The position numbers and the translations under genes were made by a program. A stretch of DNA of 55,484 nucleotides from Spirochaetales bacterium (GTDB lineage: Bacteria > Spirochaetota > Spirochaetia > Treponematales > UBA12059). The stretch lies in assembly GCA_016926955.1 (NCBI GenBank), contig JAFGNN010000035.1, forward strand, positions 1 to 55,484. Reading direction: 5' to 3'. Below the pieces are notes generated by a model. That model worked only from the letters and a program-made list of their open reading frames with translations. It did no database searches and was not told the DNA's origin. Below are positions 25,311 to 33,789 of this stretch, piece by piece; positions within the stretch are counted from its first letter, which is position 1, and every line of letters begins with the position of its first letter.

Positions 25311-25950
25311 CCTCGCCGCCTTCACCCGCTTCGCCCGCGTCTACCAGGCGGGCGAGATCATCTTCTCCGAGTACGAGCCGGGCGACAGCTTCTACCTGAT
25401 CCAGAGCGGACGGGTCAAGATCACGAAGATAGTCGGCGAGATCGAGAAAACCATCGACATCCTGCAGCCTCCCGAGATCTTCGGCGAGATGGCCATCCTC
25501 GAGGGCACGCCCCGTTCCGCCACGGCGGTCGCGCTGGACTCGGTCAAGGTGCTCGAGTTCAACCGGGCGAACTTCGAAGTGCTCATGATGGGCAACCCCC
25601 AGATCGCCTTGCGCCTCATGAAGCTCTTCGCCAAACGCATCTACGACCAGAAGCGCAGGTTCATGATCCTTACCCTCGACGACCAGCAGGCGCGCGTCGC
25701 GGACGTTTTCCTCATGCTCAACGAGACGCAGGCCCAGGTCTCGTCGACCGGCGAGCAGGACGGCGAGAAGCGCGAGTTCCGCGTAACCGTGGAGGACGTG
25801 GCGCACTGGGCCGGCATGTCGAGCCAGGACGTGCAGGCCATACTGGCGCACTTCTCGAACCAGCGCCGCGTCGAGCTCTACGGCGACCGCATAGTCGTGA
25901 AGAACATCAACGACTTCAGCCGCTTCGTCAGCTCGCGCCGGAAGAAATAG
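25303..25950 (+). CDS. Crp/Fnr-family transcription regulator
   Basis: The 215-residue protein has the full Crp layout: a cNMP-binding beta-roll (about 8-115, GDSFYLIQSGRVKI and PEIFGEMAILEGTPRSATA), a dimerisation helix (about 115-145) and a winged HTH (about 160-212, VTVEDVAHWAGMSSQDVQAI with wing VELYGDRIVVKN). The FGEMAIL-x3-PRSATA phosphate-binding cassette is intact, so it may bind a cyclic nucleotide; the ligand is unknown. It follows the cNMP-TPR gene with an 8-nt overlap. A perfect palindrome (25951-25977) sits right after its stop and could be an operator or a hairpin. Confidence 0.88.
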   Translation: MADLAAFTRFARVYQAGEIIFSEYEPGDSFYLIQSGRVKITKIVGEIEKTIDILQPPEIFGEMAILEGTPRSATAVALDSVKVLEFNRANFEVLMMGNPQIALRLMKLFAKRIYDQKRRFMILTLDDQQARVADVFLMLNETQAQVSSTGEQDGEKREFRVTVEDVAHWAGMSSQDVQAILAHFSNQRRVELYGDRIVVKNINDFSRFVSSRRKK

Positions 25951-25994
25951 CGTCAAGGGCGCTACGCGCCCTTGACGGCGACGCCCCCCCCCCC
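25951..25994. promoter_or_regulatory. 11-bp palindrome followed by a C11 tract
   Basis: CGTCAAGGGCG (25951-25961) is a perfect inverted copy of CGCCCTTGACG (25967-25977) around CTACG. A run of eleven C residues follows at 25984-25994. No U-tract is present, so intrinsic termination is weak. The right arm contains TTGACG, which could be a -35 box with the C-run in its spacer, but the hexamer 17 nt on (TTCGAA) is a poor -10. The gene at 26107 lies 110 bp further on. Confidence 0.5.
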
Positions 25995-26106
25995 TTCGAA
26001 CCCCCGAATCCGTTCTTCCGCCGCCACTTCACGGAATGCCGCGGGCACGCTACCATGACCCCATATCGATGACGGGGGCCGATCGCGCTCGCGGAAGGGG
26101 ATGCAC

Positions 26107-27144
26107 ATGGGTGACGGAAGGATATGGATAGGCACGGATTCGGGAGCGACGACAAGCAAGGTCGGGGGCGTCGACGCCTCCGGCGAGCCGGTCTCGACCA
26201 GGCTCTCGCAGCGCCCAACCGACGCGCACAAGGGCAAGGACCACGTCCTCCGCGGCTGGCTCGAAGCCATCGAGGCGTTCCTGGCCGAGAACGGCCGCGC
26301 CTGGGATGACGTGGGCGGCGTGGGGCTCGCCATTCCGGGCCCCTTCCTCGCGCCCGGCGTGCTCGGCCAGGCGGCGAACCTTCCCAAGGACCTGGACGGA
26401 TGGGACGTGGGTTCGGATTACGCGGCGAGGCTCTCGGCTGCCGCAGGCCGGCCGATCAAGGTGACGGTCGGCAACGACGGCAATTACGGCGGCGTCGCCG
26501 AGGCGCGGCTCGTGCGGGGTGACGGAACGGGGAGCGTCCTGATGCTGGCGCCCGGCTCCGGTCTCGGCGTGGCCTACATCGACGACCGCGGGCTTCCGCT
26601 CGACGGCGCCTCGCTGGTCGGCATGGAGGCGGGACACATGCCCGCTCCCCTGCACTTGCTCGGCATGCCGCCCTTCAGCTGCGGCTGCGGCAGGGACTGG
26701 GGCTGCGTCGAGGCGTACACAACCATCTCCGGATTGCCCCAGCTGCTCGCGGTGATGCTCGAGCGCCATCCCGAGCACCCGCTCGCGGCTTCCCCCCTGC
26801 CGATCAAGGAGAAGGTGCTTTCGCTCCGGACCCTTGCCCAATCCGGCGACACGCTCGCGACGGAGATCTTCGATTTCCAGGCCAAGGCGCTCGGTCTCCA
26901 TGTCGCGGCGCTCGCGATGGCGGTCGACCCCGAGTACGTGGTCATCGGGGGCGGCCTGATGGACCCCGAGGCGACGACGGAGGAGTTCCGGACCCGGTAC
27001 ATGCGCATACTCGAGGAAACCGCGCGCGAACGGCTCTGGCCCGCGCAGCGGAAGGCCATCAAGTACAGCCAGGCGCGGCTCGGGGAACTCTCGCAGGCCA
27101 TAGGCGCGGCACTGGTGGCGCTCTACAGCGACGAGCGGAGATAG
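26107..27144 (+). CDS. ROK-family sugar kinase/regulator-like protein
   Basis: The 345-residue protein has an N-terminal phosphate loop (IGTDSGATTSKVGG), the catalytic region VTVGNDGNYGGVAEARL and the second ATP loop LAPGSGLGVAY. The zinc-type cysteines are in FSCGCGRDWGCVEAY, following the GMEAGHMP histidine. No HTH is present, so it is a kinase rather than a repressor. The sugar is unknown; the cysteine arrangement differs from the kinase at 21982-22902. The ATG at 26107 is chosen over the ATG at 26101 because GAAGGGG would abut the latter. The 3' end overlaps the convergent alr gene by 22 nt. Confidence 0.85.
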   Translation: MGDGRIWIGTDSGATTSKVGGVDASGEPVSTRLSQRPTDAHKGKDHVLRGWLEAIEAFLAENGRAWDDVGGVGLAIPGPFLAPGVLGQAANLPKDLDGWDVGSDYAARLSAAAGRPIKVTVGNDGNYGGVAEARLVRGDGTGSVLMLAPGSGLGVAYIDDRGLPLDGASLVGMEAGHMPAPLHLLGMPPFSCGCGRDWGCVEAYTTISGLPQLLAVMLERHPEHPLAASPLPIKEKVLSLRTLAQSGDTLATEIFDFQAKALGLHVAALAMAVDPEYVVIGGGLMDPEATTEEFRTRYMRILEETARERLWPAQRKAIKYSQARLGELSQAIGAALVALYSDERR

Positions 27145-28301
27145 GCCTTCGGGCAGGTCCCGAGCGCGCAGAGGATCTCGGTGTCGAGCCGGCCCGAGTC
27201 CCTCGCCATTTCGTTGATGCCGTAACGTTCGTCGAGGAGACGGCCCCGGGTTCCCGGGGCCGTCTCGTTCGCCGGCAGCAGGGTGACGTCACACGCGAGC
27301 AGCTCCATCGAGATGGCGCCCACGACGGGGGCGGCGGGCAACGCGTCAGGTTCGCCGAAACGCACCGTCCCGCGCCCGGTCAGCGAGCGCGGAACGCCAT
27401 GGGCGTAGCCGATGCCGAGCACGGCCACGCGGGAAGGCCGCCGCGCTTCCCACCCGGAGCCGTACCCGACGCGGGCGCCCTCCGGCACCTCGATGACGCG
27501 CAGCACGGGCGCGTCGAGCCTCGCTACGCCCTCGAGCGGCAGGAGCTCCGGAAAGACCTCCACCCCGAACAGGGCCGCGCCGGAGCGGATTTCGGCGGCG
27601 TCGATCCTGCCCCGGAGCGCGACGGCTCCGTCCAGGCCGAGGGACAGCGGAAGCCCTTCGGGGAACGGCCCCTGCAGGCGCTCCTCGAAGCGTCGGATCG
27701 CCTCGCCCTGTTCGACGTTCCTCGGGGAGTCGCGCCCGGCGCCGCCGTCCGCCAGGTGAGTCAGCCAGGCGCGGGGACGCAGGGCCCGCATCAAGGCGCG
27801 GTCGCCGATCAGGTCATCGTCCGGCCGGAAACCGAGACGGTTGAAGCCGGTGTCGACGCGGAGGACGCAAGTACCGGCGCTCGCCCCCGGCTCCGGCATC
27901 CATTCCCGCAACTGCCCGCCGTCGCAGATGGCCGCCTCGAACCCGCATTCCGTGAAAGCCGCCGCCTCCCCGGGCGGCGGACCGTCCAGGACGCCGATGC
28001 GAACGCCGGGCTCCGTCCCGCGCGGCGACCTTTCGCCGTCCGGCGTCGGCCCGGCCGGGGATCCCCGGTCGAAGCTCGCCGCCTCCAGCCGAGCCCGGAG
28101 GGAGCTGGCCTCATCCAGCGTTTCCACCCAGACACGCCGGGCGCCGACGCCGACCAGGGCCTTGCACGCTTCCGCCGCGCCGAGGCCGTACGCGTCCCCT
28201 TTCAGGACCGGAACGAGTTCCGCCCCGGGCAGGAACCCGCGCAGTCGGACGAAATTCCGCGCGAGGGCGGCGAGATCCACGACGAGCGTCGCTCCCTTCA
28301 T
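27123..28301 (-). CDS. alr: Alanine racemase
   Basis: Alr interconverts L- and D-alanine for peptidoglycan, in the cytoplasm, with PLP. The 392-residue protein has the PLP lysine in VPVLKGDAYGLGAA (near 35), the catalytic tyrosine of the other face in RVGYGSGW (near 270), and the C-terminal GAISMELLACDVT motif. It is slightly longer than the usual 360-380 residues because of inserted Pro/Gly/Arg-rich stretches (SFDRGSPAGPTPDGERSPRG). The ATG at 28301 is chosen at the start of the conserved TLVVDLAALARN; the frame is open upstream but not protein-like. A 14-bp perfect palindrome lies inside the 3' part at 27237-27266. The 3' end overlaps the convergent ROK gene. Confidence 0.9.
   Translation of the reverse strand: MKGATLVVDLAALARNFVRLRGFLPGAELVPVLKGDAYGLGAAEACKALVGVGARRVWVETLDEASSLRARLEAASFDRGSPAGPTPDGERSPRGTEPGVRIGVLDGPPPGEAAAFTECGFEAAICDGGQLREWMPEPGASAGTCVLRVDTGFNRLGFRPDDDLIGDRALMRALRPRAWLTHLADGGAGRDSPRNVEQGEAIRRFEERLQGPFPEGLPLSLGLDGAVALRGRIDAAEIRSGAALFGVEVFPELLPLEGVARLDAPVLRVIEVPEGARVGYGSGWEARRPSRVAVLGIGYAHGVPRSLTGRGTVRFGEPDALPAAPVVGAISMELLACDVTLLPANETAPGTRGRLLDERYGINEMARDSGRLDTEILCALGTCPKAYLRSSL
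27237..27266. repeat. Perfect 14-bp palindrome inside alr
   Basis: GAGACGGCCCCGGG (27237-27250) is a perfect inverted copy of 27253-27266 with only TT between. It encodes part of the surface loop ETAPGTRGRL in Alr and lies about 95 nt past the stop of the convergent ROK kinase. No U-tract follows in either direction. Confidence 0.7.
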
Positions 28302-28633
28302 GCCCGGGCGCCCTTCAGGGACTCGCCCCGCCCGCTCCGGGCGGGCTGGCTCTCCGGGGCGCACGAAGCGCCGGGCTCCGGGCGGCGCTCTTTCCCGCCC
28401 GACATAAAAGCCGAGGCGGCTCCCGCGCGGGGCGAGGTCGCGCAGCCTTGGCCATGAGACGCGCCGCCGCCGAAAATGCGCATGCACCGACTCTAGCGGC
28501 GCCCCGCCGCTCCCGCAAGGCATAAGCGCAGGGTCCGCGCGGGTCAGGCCGCGGCCCGGACCGTTTTTGACTCGGGAGCTCGGGCGCGCGATACTCGGAA
28601 CTCCGGTCGGCAGGACCGGGATTCGGAGCTTCG
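28302..28633. other. 332-bp gap between alr and the M20 peptidase gene
   Basis: No convincing gene is visible. Small open frames are GC-biased shadows. The right half holds the M20 promoter (28567-28595). GC-rich inverted motifs such as CCCGCCCGCTCCGGGCGGG (near 28329) lie in the left half upstream of alr. Confidence 0.5.
28567..28595 (+). promoter_or_regulatory. Promoter of the M20 peptidase gene
   Basis: TTGACT (28567-28572) and GATACT (28590-28595) are spaced by 17 nt. The start would be near 28602, about 32 nt before the ATG at 28634. Confidence 0.6.
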
Positions 28634-30151
28634 ATGCAGACAGTTACCGTCTTGATGGTGCTCGCCCTGGGGATCCTCTCGGGAACCGCGGCCCTGGCGC
28701 TCGCGCGCGCGCTCTCCGGTGGCGGCCACCCCGCGCGGCCGCCGCTCGACCGTGACTCGGAGGAGGATTTCACGGGCGCCGCCGAGGACCTGGCCGCGCT
28801 CATCCGCTTCCGCACCGTCTCATGGTTCGAGCCGGACCTCGAGGACGGGGAAGCCTTCGCCTCCCTGCCCGCCGAGCTGGCCAGGCGTTGGCCCCTCGTC
28901 ATGGCCCGCACCTTGCGCCGCGAGGCCGGCGACCGCGCGATACTCCTCGAGTGGCCCGGATCTGACTCGACGCTCGCGCCCCTCGTGCTCGCGGCCCACT
29001 GGGACGTGGTGCCGCCGGGAGACGGGTGGTCCTTCGATCCATTCTCCGCCGGGGTCGAAGGCGACGAAATCCGGGGCAGGGGCGCTCAGGACACGAAGGT
29101 GACCATGGCCGCCATCCTCGGCGCCTGCGAGCGCCTTGCCCGGGCCGGCTGGACGCCGCACAGGACCATCTTCCTGGCCTTCGGCGGCGACGAGGAAACG
29201 GGCGGCACGCGGGGGGCGCGCCGCATGGCCGAGTGGTTCCGGGAACGGGGCTTGCGCGCGGCGTGCCTACTCGACGAAGGCGGCATCATCGCCGACGGCA
29301 TGCTTTCGTTCGTTGACCGGCCGCTGGCCCTGATCGGCACCGCGGAAAAGGGCTACCTGGACGCGACCATCGAAACCCTCGGCTCGGGCGGACACGCGTC
29401 GATGCCGCCCCGGAGCACCGCCGCGGGCGGCCTGGCCCGGGCGGTCAGCGCCCTCGAGCGGCGCCCCTTCCCGGCAAGGCTCGTTCCGACCGCCCGCGCC
29501 TTCCTCGGCGCCCTGTCGGACCATGCCCCGTTCGGATACCGGCTGCTCTTCCGCAACCTGTGGCTTTTCGGCCCCCTCGTCATAAGGGCCTTTTCCCGGT
29601 CGCCGACGACCGACGCCCTGGTGCGGACCACCATGGCCTTCACCATGCTCGAGGGTTCGCCGAAGGAAAACGTCCTGCCCGAGCGCGCCAGGGCCAACGT
29701 CAACGTGAGGATCCTTCCCGGCGAGACCATAGCGAGCGCCCTGGCCCGCCTCGACCGGATCGCGCGCCGTCGGGGTGCCCGCGCCTACGCCGCGCACGAG
29801 GGCAGCGCGAGCGACCCGTCTCCGGAGACTCCACCCTCGGGGCCCGCCTGGGACGCGCTCGCGAAGGCGCTCTCGTCGACGCGCCCCGATGCGGGCATGC
29901 TGCCCTTCCTCTTCAGCGCGGGCACCGACACCAAGCATTGGGTCGGCGTGGCCGACTCGATCTACCGCTTCGCGCCGATACTCCAGACCCCCGCGGACCT
30001 GGCGCGCGTGCACGGACGCGACGAGCGGGTCGCGAAAGGCGAGCTTCGCAAGGCGACGCTCTTCTACCGGGAATTCATGAAGGCATACTGCGGTCCGGAC
30101 GGGGAAACGGCTGACGCGCCGGGCCGGGTTTCCGCCGGGGAGCGCTCCTGA
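28634..30151 (+). CDS. M20-family metallopeptidase, carboxypeptidase S-like, membrane-anchored
   Basis: The 505-residue protein has an N-terminal hydrophobic anchor (about 4-28), then an M20 catalytic domain with zinc ligands and catalytic residues H122 and D124 (AAHWDVVPPGDGW), D153 (GAQDTKVTMAA) and E187-E188 (GGDEETGG). The lid/dimerisation domain follows near 235-370 (GTAEKGYLDATIE, GGHASMPP). The final zinc histidine is in FSAGTDTKHWVGVADSIYRF. This subfamily hydrolyses peptides or N-acyl amino acids. The anchor places the enzyme at the outer face of the inner membrane or in the periplasm. CGGAG precedes the ATG. It is transcribed away from alr. Confidence 0.88.
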   Translation: MQTVTVLMVLALGILSGTAALALARALSGGGHPARPPLDRDSEEDFTGAAEDLAALIRFRTVSWFEPDLEDGEAFASLPAELARRWPLVMARTLRREAGDRAILLEWPGSDSTLAPLVLAAHWDVVPPGDGWSFDPFSAGVEGDEIRGRGAQDTKVTMAAILGACERLARAGWTPHRTIFLAFGGDEETGGTRGARRMAEWFRERGLRAACLLDEGGIIADGMLSFVDRPLALIGTAEKGYLDATIETLGSGGHASMPPRSTAAGGLARAVSALERRPFPARLVPTARAFLGALSDHAPFGYRLLFRNLWLFGPLVIRAFSRSPTTDALVRTTMAFTMLEGSPKENVLPERARANVNVRILPGETIASALARLDRIARRRGARAYAAHEGSASDPSPETPPSGPAWDALAKALSSTRPDAGMLPFLFSAGTDTKHWVGVADSIYRFAPILQTPADLARVHGRDERVAKGELRKATLFYREFMKAYCGPDGETADAPGRVSAGERS

Positions 30152-30191
30152 ACGGGAGCCCGGCCTCGGGAACGCGCCCCGCCCGCGCCGG

Positions 30192-30815
30192 CTAAAACTC
30201 GACGACTGCGGGCATCGAAAAGCCCGCCGGATCGGGCGCGTACCGTATGAAATAGGCGACGCGCGAGGCCAGGGCGGCTATGAAGCGGCAGCGATCGGAC
30301 CAATCCGAGGGTGCCTCGACGAAAACGCGGTAGTCCGGGTATTCGACGGCGTACACCGAGCGTCCCGGCGAGAACCCTCTCTCGAGCGTGCGCGCGCCCG
30401 GAACGAGGGCCGCGCCGCACGTCGCGGCGGTCCACGCGGAATCGAGGAAGACCGGCGCACGGGAGTACCAGGCGCGGACCGTGAAGGAAAGCGCGTCCGC
30501 GCCGGCGGGCACGAAGCCCGGGCCCGCCACGCGGTATTCCGCGGAATGCGCGGGAAACGCGTTCGGAAGCTCGAAAAAGGGCAGGCCCTTGCCTGAAGGA
30601 TCCGAACGCAAAAGCACCGCGCGCGAGGCGGCCGGCGCAAGAGCCTGGGCGCCTGCCGCGTCGGTGCGGCAGGGAAGCGAAGCGAGAACGAGGGTGAGGA
30701 CGGCGAGGGCGGCCGAGCCGCGGCGCGGGAGGCCGAGTTGCCTTTCCCCCGATCCCGACTTCGGCTCTCCGTCGTCCGTCATCCCGGGCTGCGCGACGCT
30801 TCCCCCGCGCTTCAT
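30192..30815 (-). CDS. Hypothetical exported protein coupled to glmS
   Basis: The 207-residue protein has a long charged N-terminus, then a hydrophobic signal-like segment (about 34-55, SAALAVLTLVLASLPCRTDA). The mature region has scattered aromatic residues (FTVRAWYSRAPVFLDSAW, YAVEYPDYRVFVEAPSDWSD) and three or four cysteines. I recognise no family. Its ATG at 30815 overlaps the glmS stop as ATGA, implying translational coupling. An internal ATG at 30782 (MTDDGEPK) is the alternative start and would give a more normal signal peptide. The link to amino-sugar synthesis is position only. Confidence 0.65.
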   Translation of the reverse strand: MKRGGSVAQPGMTDDGEPKSGSGERQLGLPRRGSAALAVLTLVLASLPCRTDAAGAQALAPAASRAVLLRSDPSGKGLPFFELPNAFPAHSAEYRVAGPGFVPAGADALSFTVRAWYSRAPVFLDSAWTAATCGAALVPGARTLERGFSPGRSVYAVEYPDYRVFVEAPSDWSDRCRFIAALASRVAYFIRYAPDPAGFSMPAVVEF

Positions 30816-32647
30816 TCCACCGTCACGCTCTTGGCCAGGTTGCGGGGCTGGTCCACGTCGCGGCCGAGCTCGAGCGCGACGAAATAAGCCAGCAACTGGA
30901 GGGGCACGATCTGGGTGAAAGGCTGGAAAAGTGCGTCGACGGGCGGCACGCCGATGAAGTCGTCCGCGAGCGCCTCGACCTCGCTGTCATCGGAGTCGGC
31001 CACCGCGATGACGGGACCGCCGCGGGCCTTGATCTCCTTGATGTTGGAAATCGTCTTCTCGCGGAGATGGCCGGAGGGGACGAGGAAGACGCTCGGCGTC
31101 TCCGGGTCGACGAGGGCGATGGTGCCGTGCTTCATCTCGCCGGCGCCGCAGCCTTCGGCGTGCGCGTACGAGATCTCCTTCAGCTTGAGGGCGCCTTCGA
31201 GCGCGATCGGGTAGAGGATGCCGCGTCCGAGGAATAGCCAGTCGCCCGAGCGGGCGTATTTCTTCGCGACGGCCTGCACCCTGTCGCGGGTCGCGAGCGC
31301 GCCCTTGATGGCCTCGGGGACCGCGTCGAGGTGCCTGATGAAGCGGACCCCCTCGGCGTGCGAGAGGTCGTGGGTGCGGGCGAGCAGGAGGCCGAGGAGG
31401 TAGAAGGCCGCGAGCTGGCTCGTGAAGGCCTTGGTGGAGGCGACGGCGATCTCGGGACCGGAGTGGACGTAGATGCCGCCGTCGGATTCGCGGGCGATGG
31501 TTGAGCCGACCACGTTGCAGACGCCGAGCACGGTGGCGCCGCGGCGCTGGACCTCGCGCATGGCGAACAGGGTGTCGGCGGTCTCGCCCGACTGCGACAC
31601 GGCCAGGTAGAGCGAGTTCGGCTCCACCACGGGATTCCGGTAACGGAGCTCGCTCGCGAGCTCGGCCACGACGGGCACGCGCGCGAGGCTTTCGAGGAGG
31701 TAGGCGCCGACGAGGCCCGCGTGCCAGCTGGTGCCGGCCGCGATGACGCGCACGCGCTCGATCGCGTGGAGCTCCTTGCGGGTCAGGTTGAGGCCGCCGA
31801 GCTTGGCGGTGGCGTTCTCGCGGTCGAGGCGCCCGGAAAGGGCGCGCGGGACGGACGCCGCCTGCTCGAAGATCTCCTTCTCCATGAAGCAGCCGAAGCC
31901 CTCCTTCTCGATCTCCTCGAGGTCCCACTCGATGCGGTCTATCTTCGGGTCGACCGCGTTTTCCTCGAGGTCCGCGATCCGGAAATCGTCGGCGCTCATG
32001 CTCACGACCTCGCGGTCGTTCAGGTACACCACCTGGCGCGTGTGCGCGAGCATCGCGGTGACGTCGCTGGCGAGGAACATCTCGCCGGAGCCGACGCCGA
32101 CGACGAGGGGGCTGCCGTTCCGGGCGCCGACGATGCGGCCGGGCTCGTCCGAGTGGACGCACGCGATGCCGTAGGTGCCGGTGAGGTGGCGGAGGGCGGC
32201 GCGGAGGGCTTCCTCGAGATCGCCCTTGTAGTAGAAGGCCACGAGGTGGGCGATGACTTCGCTGTCGGTCTCGGACTTGAAGACGACGCCTTCCTTCTCG
32301 AGGCTCTCGCGGAGCGCGACGTGGTTTTCGATGATGCCGTTGTGAACCACGGCCACCTTGCCCGAGGCGTCGCAATGGGGGTGGGCGTTCTCGTCGGTGA
32401 CGCCGCCGTGGGTCGCCCAGCGCGTATGGCCGATGCCGCAGGTACCGGGCAAGTCCTTCGGGACGGCGGAGCGGAGCTCCGCGATCTTGCCCTTCCGCTT
32501 GATCACCGCGAGCGGCGACCCGGCACCGGCCGGGCGTTGCACCGCGATGCCGGCCGAGTCGTAGCCGCGATACTCGAGCCTCTTGAGCCCTTCGACGAGG
32601 ATGCGCGAGGCTTGCCTGGGCCCCGTGTAGCCGACGATTCCGCACAT
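30812..32647 (-). CDS. glmS: Glutamine-fructose-6-phosphate aminotransferase (isomerizing)
   Basis: GlmS makes glucosamine-6-phosphate from fructose-6-phosphate and glutamine, the entry step to UDP-GlcNAc and the cell wall. The 611-residue protein is full length: an N-terminal class II glutaminase with Cys2 as nucleophile after Met removal (MCGIVGYTG), and two SIS isomerase domains (about 290-425 and 460-600; VIAAGTSWHAGLVGAYLLE, SQSGETADTLFAMRE, STKAFTSQLAAFYLLG). The C-terminus NLAKSVTVE is the family signature tail. The ATG at 32647 is fixed by the catalytic cysteine and by GGAGA upstream. A hairpin (32757-32777) lies in the leader. I saw no glmS ribozyme. Confidence 0.97.
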   Translation of the reverse strand: MCGIVGYTGPRQASRILVEGLKRLEYRGYDSAGIAVQRPAGAGSPLAVIKRKGKIAELRSAVPKDLPGTCGIGHTRWATHGGVTDENAHPHCDASGKVAVVHNGIIENHVALRESLEKEGVVFKSETDSEVIAHLVAFYYKGDLEEALRAALRHLTGTYGIACVHSDEPGRIVGARNGSPLVVGVGSGEMFLASDVTAMLAHTRQVVYLNDREVVSMSADDFRIADLEENAVDPKIDRIEWDLEEIEKEGFGCFMEKEIFEQAASVPRALSGRLDRENATAKLGGLNLTRKELHAIERVRVIAAGTSWHAGLVGAYLLESLARVPVVAELASELRYRNPVVEPNSLYLAVSQSGETADTLFAMREVQRRGATVLGVCNVVGSTIARESDGGIYVHSGPEIAVASTKAFTSQLAAFYLLGLLLARTHDLSHAEGVRFIRHLDAVPEAIKGALATRDRVQAVAKKYARSGDWLFLGRGILYPIALEGALKLKEISYAHAEGCGAGEMKHGTIALVDPETPSVFLVPSGHLREKTISNIKEIKARGGPVIAVADSDDSEVEALADDFIGVPPVDALFQPFTQIVPLQLLAYFVALELGRDVDQPRNLAKSVTVE

Positions 32648-32756
32648 GGCGTTCTCCTTCGCCCGCGTCCCGCCGGATCCGCCGCGAGGCGTCGAGCTCC
32701 GAGTGCTGCTCGACAAGCGACGGAGATCCCGGAGGCGGACACCGCGGAGGGGCTCC

Positions 32757-32777
32757 CGACCTTCCCGACAGGAAGGT
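32757..32777 (-). promoter_or_regulatory. Hairpin in the glmS leader
   Basis: GACCTTCC (32757-32764) pairs with GGAAGGTC (32770-32777) around CGACA. It lies about 110 nt upstream of the glmS ATG, downstream of a weak promoter candidate (TATGCT near 32800 on the minus strand). A regulatory role is possible but not shown. Confidence 0.35.
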
Positions 32778-32843
32778 CCGCGCCCGACCGCATGAACAGC
32801 ATAGCGCGTAAGGGCGCGGCTGTTCCACCCTGCGGCCTTGCGC

Positions 32844-32849
32844 TACAAT
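32844..32849 (+). promoter_or_regulatory. -10 box placing birA transcription at its ATG
   Basis: TACAAT lies 6 nt before the ATG at 32856, so transcription would start at the start codon itself. There is no Shine-Dalgarno sequence. The -35 region is poor, so the assignment rests on the -10 box and the missing ribosome site. Confidence 0.45.
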
Positions 32850-32855
32850 CCGCCC

Positions 32856-33683
32856 ATGCCAGCGAAGGAAACGGAGTCGCCCTTCCCCGGGGCGCGGATC
32901 GTCCGCCTCGGGTCGACGACGAGCACCATGGACGAGGCCAGGGCGCTCGCCGCCGCGGGCGCAGCGCGGGGCTCCGCGGTGGTCGCCGACCGCCAGACCC
33001 GCGGCCGCGGGCGCGTGCCCGGCCGATCGTGGGCGGGCGAACCCGGCGCCAGCCTCCTGTGCACGGTCATCCTCGACTCGGGCGACCTCTCGGGCGGCGG
33101 CTTTCCCCTCCGCGTCGGCCTGGCCCTGCTCCGGACCATCGAAACCCTCGTGCCGGCCGCGAGGGATCGCCTCGCGCTCAAATGGCCGAACGACGTCGTG
33201 GTCGCCTACCCGCGCCGCGCCCCGACCGGGGACGACGGGCCCTCCGCGAAGGGTGCCGACAGCGCGGCCCCGGGCGCGCGGAAGCTCGCGGGCATCCTGT
33301 GCGAAGGCTCGGGGGGAAGGGTCCTGGCCGGAGTCGGCGTGAACCTCCTCCGCCAGCCCTGGCCCGGGGGCTGCAAGCTGCCTCCGGTCTCAGTCGAAGA
33401 GGCATTCCATCCCGCCGACCCCTCGGCGGTGCCTTCACGCGACTCGGTCCTCCTGGAATTTCTCGGGCAGCTCGGCTCCGCGATCTCGGAGGAGGAAGCC
33501 CTCGCCGAAGTCGGAAGGCGACTCTACGCGCGCGGGAAGCGCGTCCGCTTCGTACCCGGCCTGCCCGGTTCGGAGCCCGTCGAAGGATGCGTCGAGGGGC
33601 TCGACCACTCCGGTTCCCTGCGCATCAGGCTCGCGGCCGGAAGCGTCGTGACCTTCGCCTCGGGAGAGCTGGATTTCGGATAA
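32856..33683 (+). CDS. birA: Biotin-protein ligase (monofunctional)
   Basis: BirA activates biotin with ATP and attaches it to the carrier lysine of carboxylases. The 275-residue protein has the biotinyl-AMP loop TRGRGRVPGRSW (near 49-60), the catalytic lysine in LALKWPNDVVV (near 109) and the glycine stretch VLAGVGVNLL. It ends with a small SH3-like C-terminal domain (GCVEGLDHSGSLRIRL). There is no N-terminal HTH, so it is not a repressor. A low-complexity insertion rich in P, G and A (about 117-142) separates the WPND strand from KLAGILCEG. The ATG at 32856 is preceded by a -10 box and no ribosome site, suggesting a leaderless transcript. Confidence 0.9.
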   Translation: MPAKETESPFPGARIVRLGSTTSTMDEARALAAAGAARGSAVVADRQTRGRGRVPGRSWAGEPGASLLCTVILDSGDLSGGGFPLRVGLALLRTIETLVPAARDRLALKWPNDVVVAYPRRAPTGDDGPSAKGADSAAPGARKLAGILCEGSGGRVLAGVGVNLLRQPWPGGCKLPPVSVEEAFHPADPSAVPSRDSVLLEFLGQLGSAISEEEALAEVGRRLYARGKRVRFVPGLPGSEPVEGCVEGLDHSGSLRIRLAAGSVVTFASGELDFG

Positions 33684-33789
33684 TCCGATCGGGCGGCGGC
33701 ACGGCGCCGACCGGGACGGGGCGCGACATGGCGGACGCGCGAAGCAGAAGCCGGGCCGAGCGGCGTACCGTGCGCCACGCCGGCAGGGA

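Noticed and set aside
28298-28483. Small 61-codon frame upstream of alr
   Set aside because: Its composition is Arg/Gly/Ser-rich without a ribosome site, and it overlaps the likely alr leader.
32648-32855. glmS ribozyme in the glmS leader
   Set aside because: The gap is too short and GC-rich and shows no double-pseudoknot pattern; only one small hairpin is visible.
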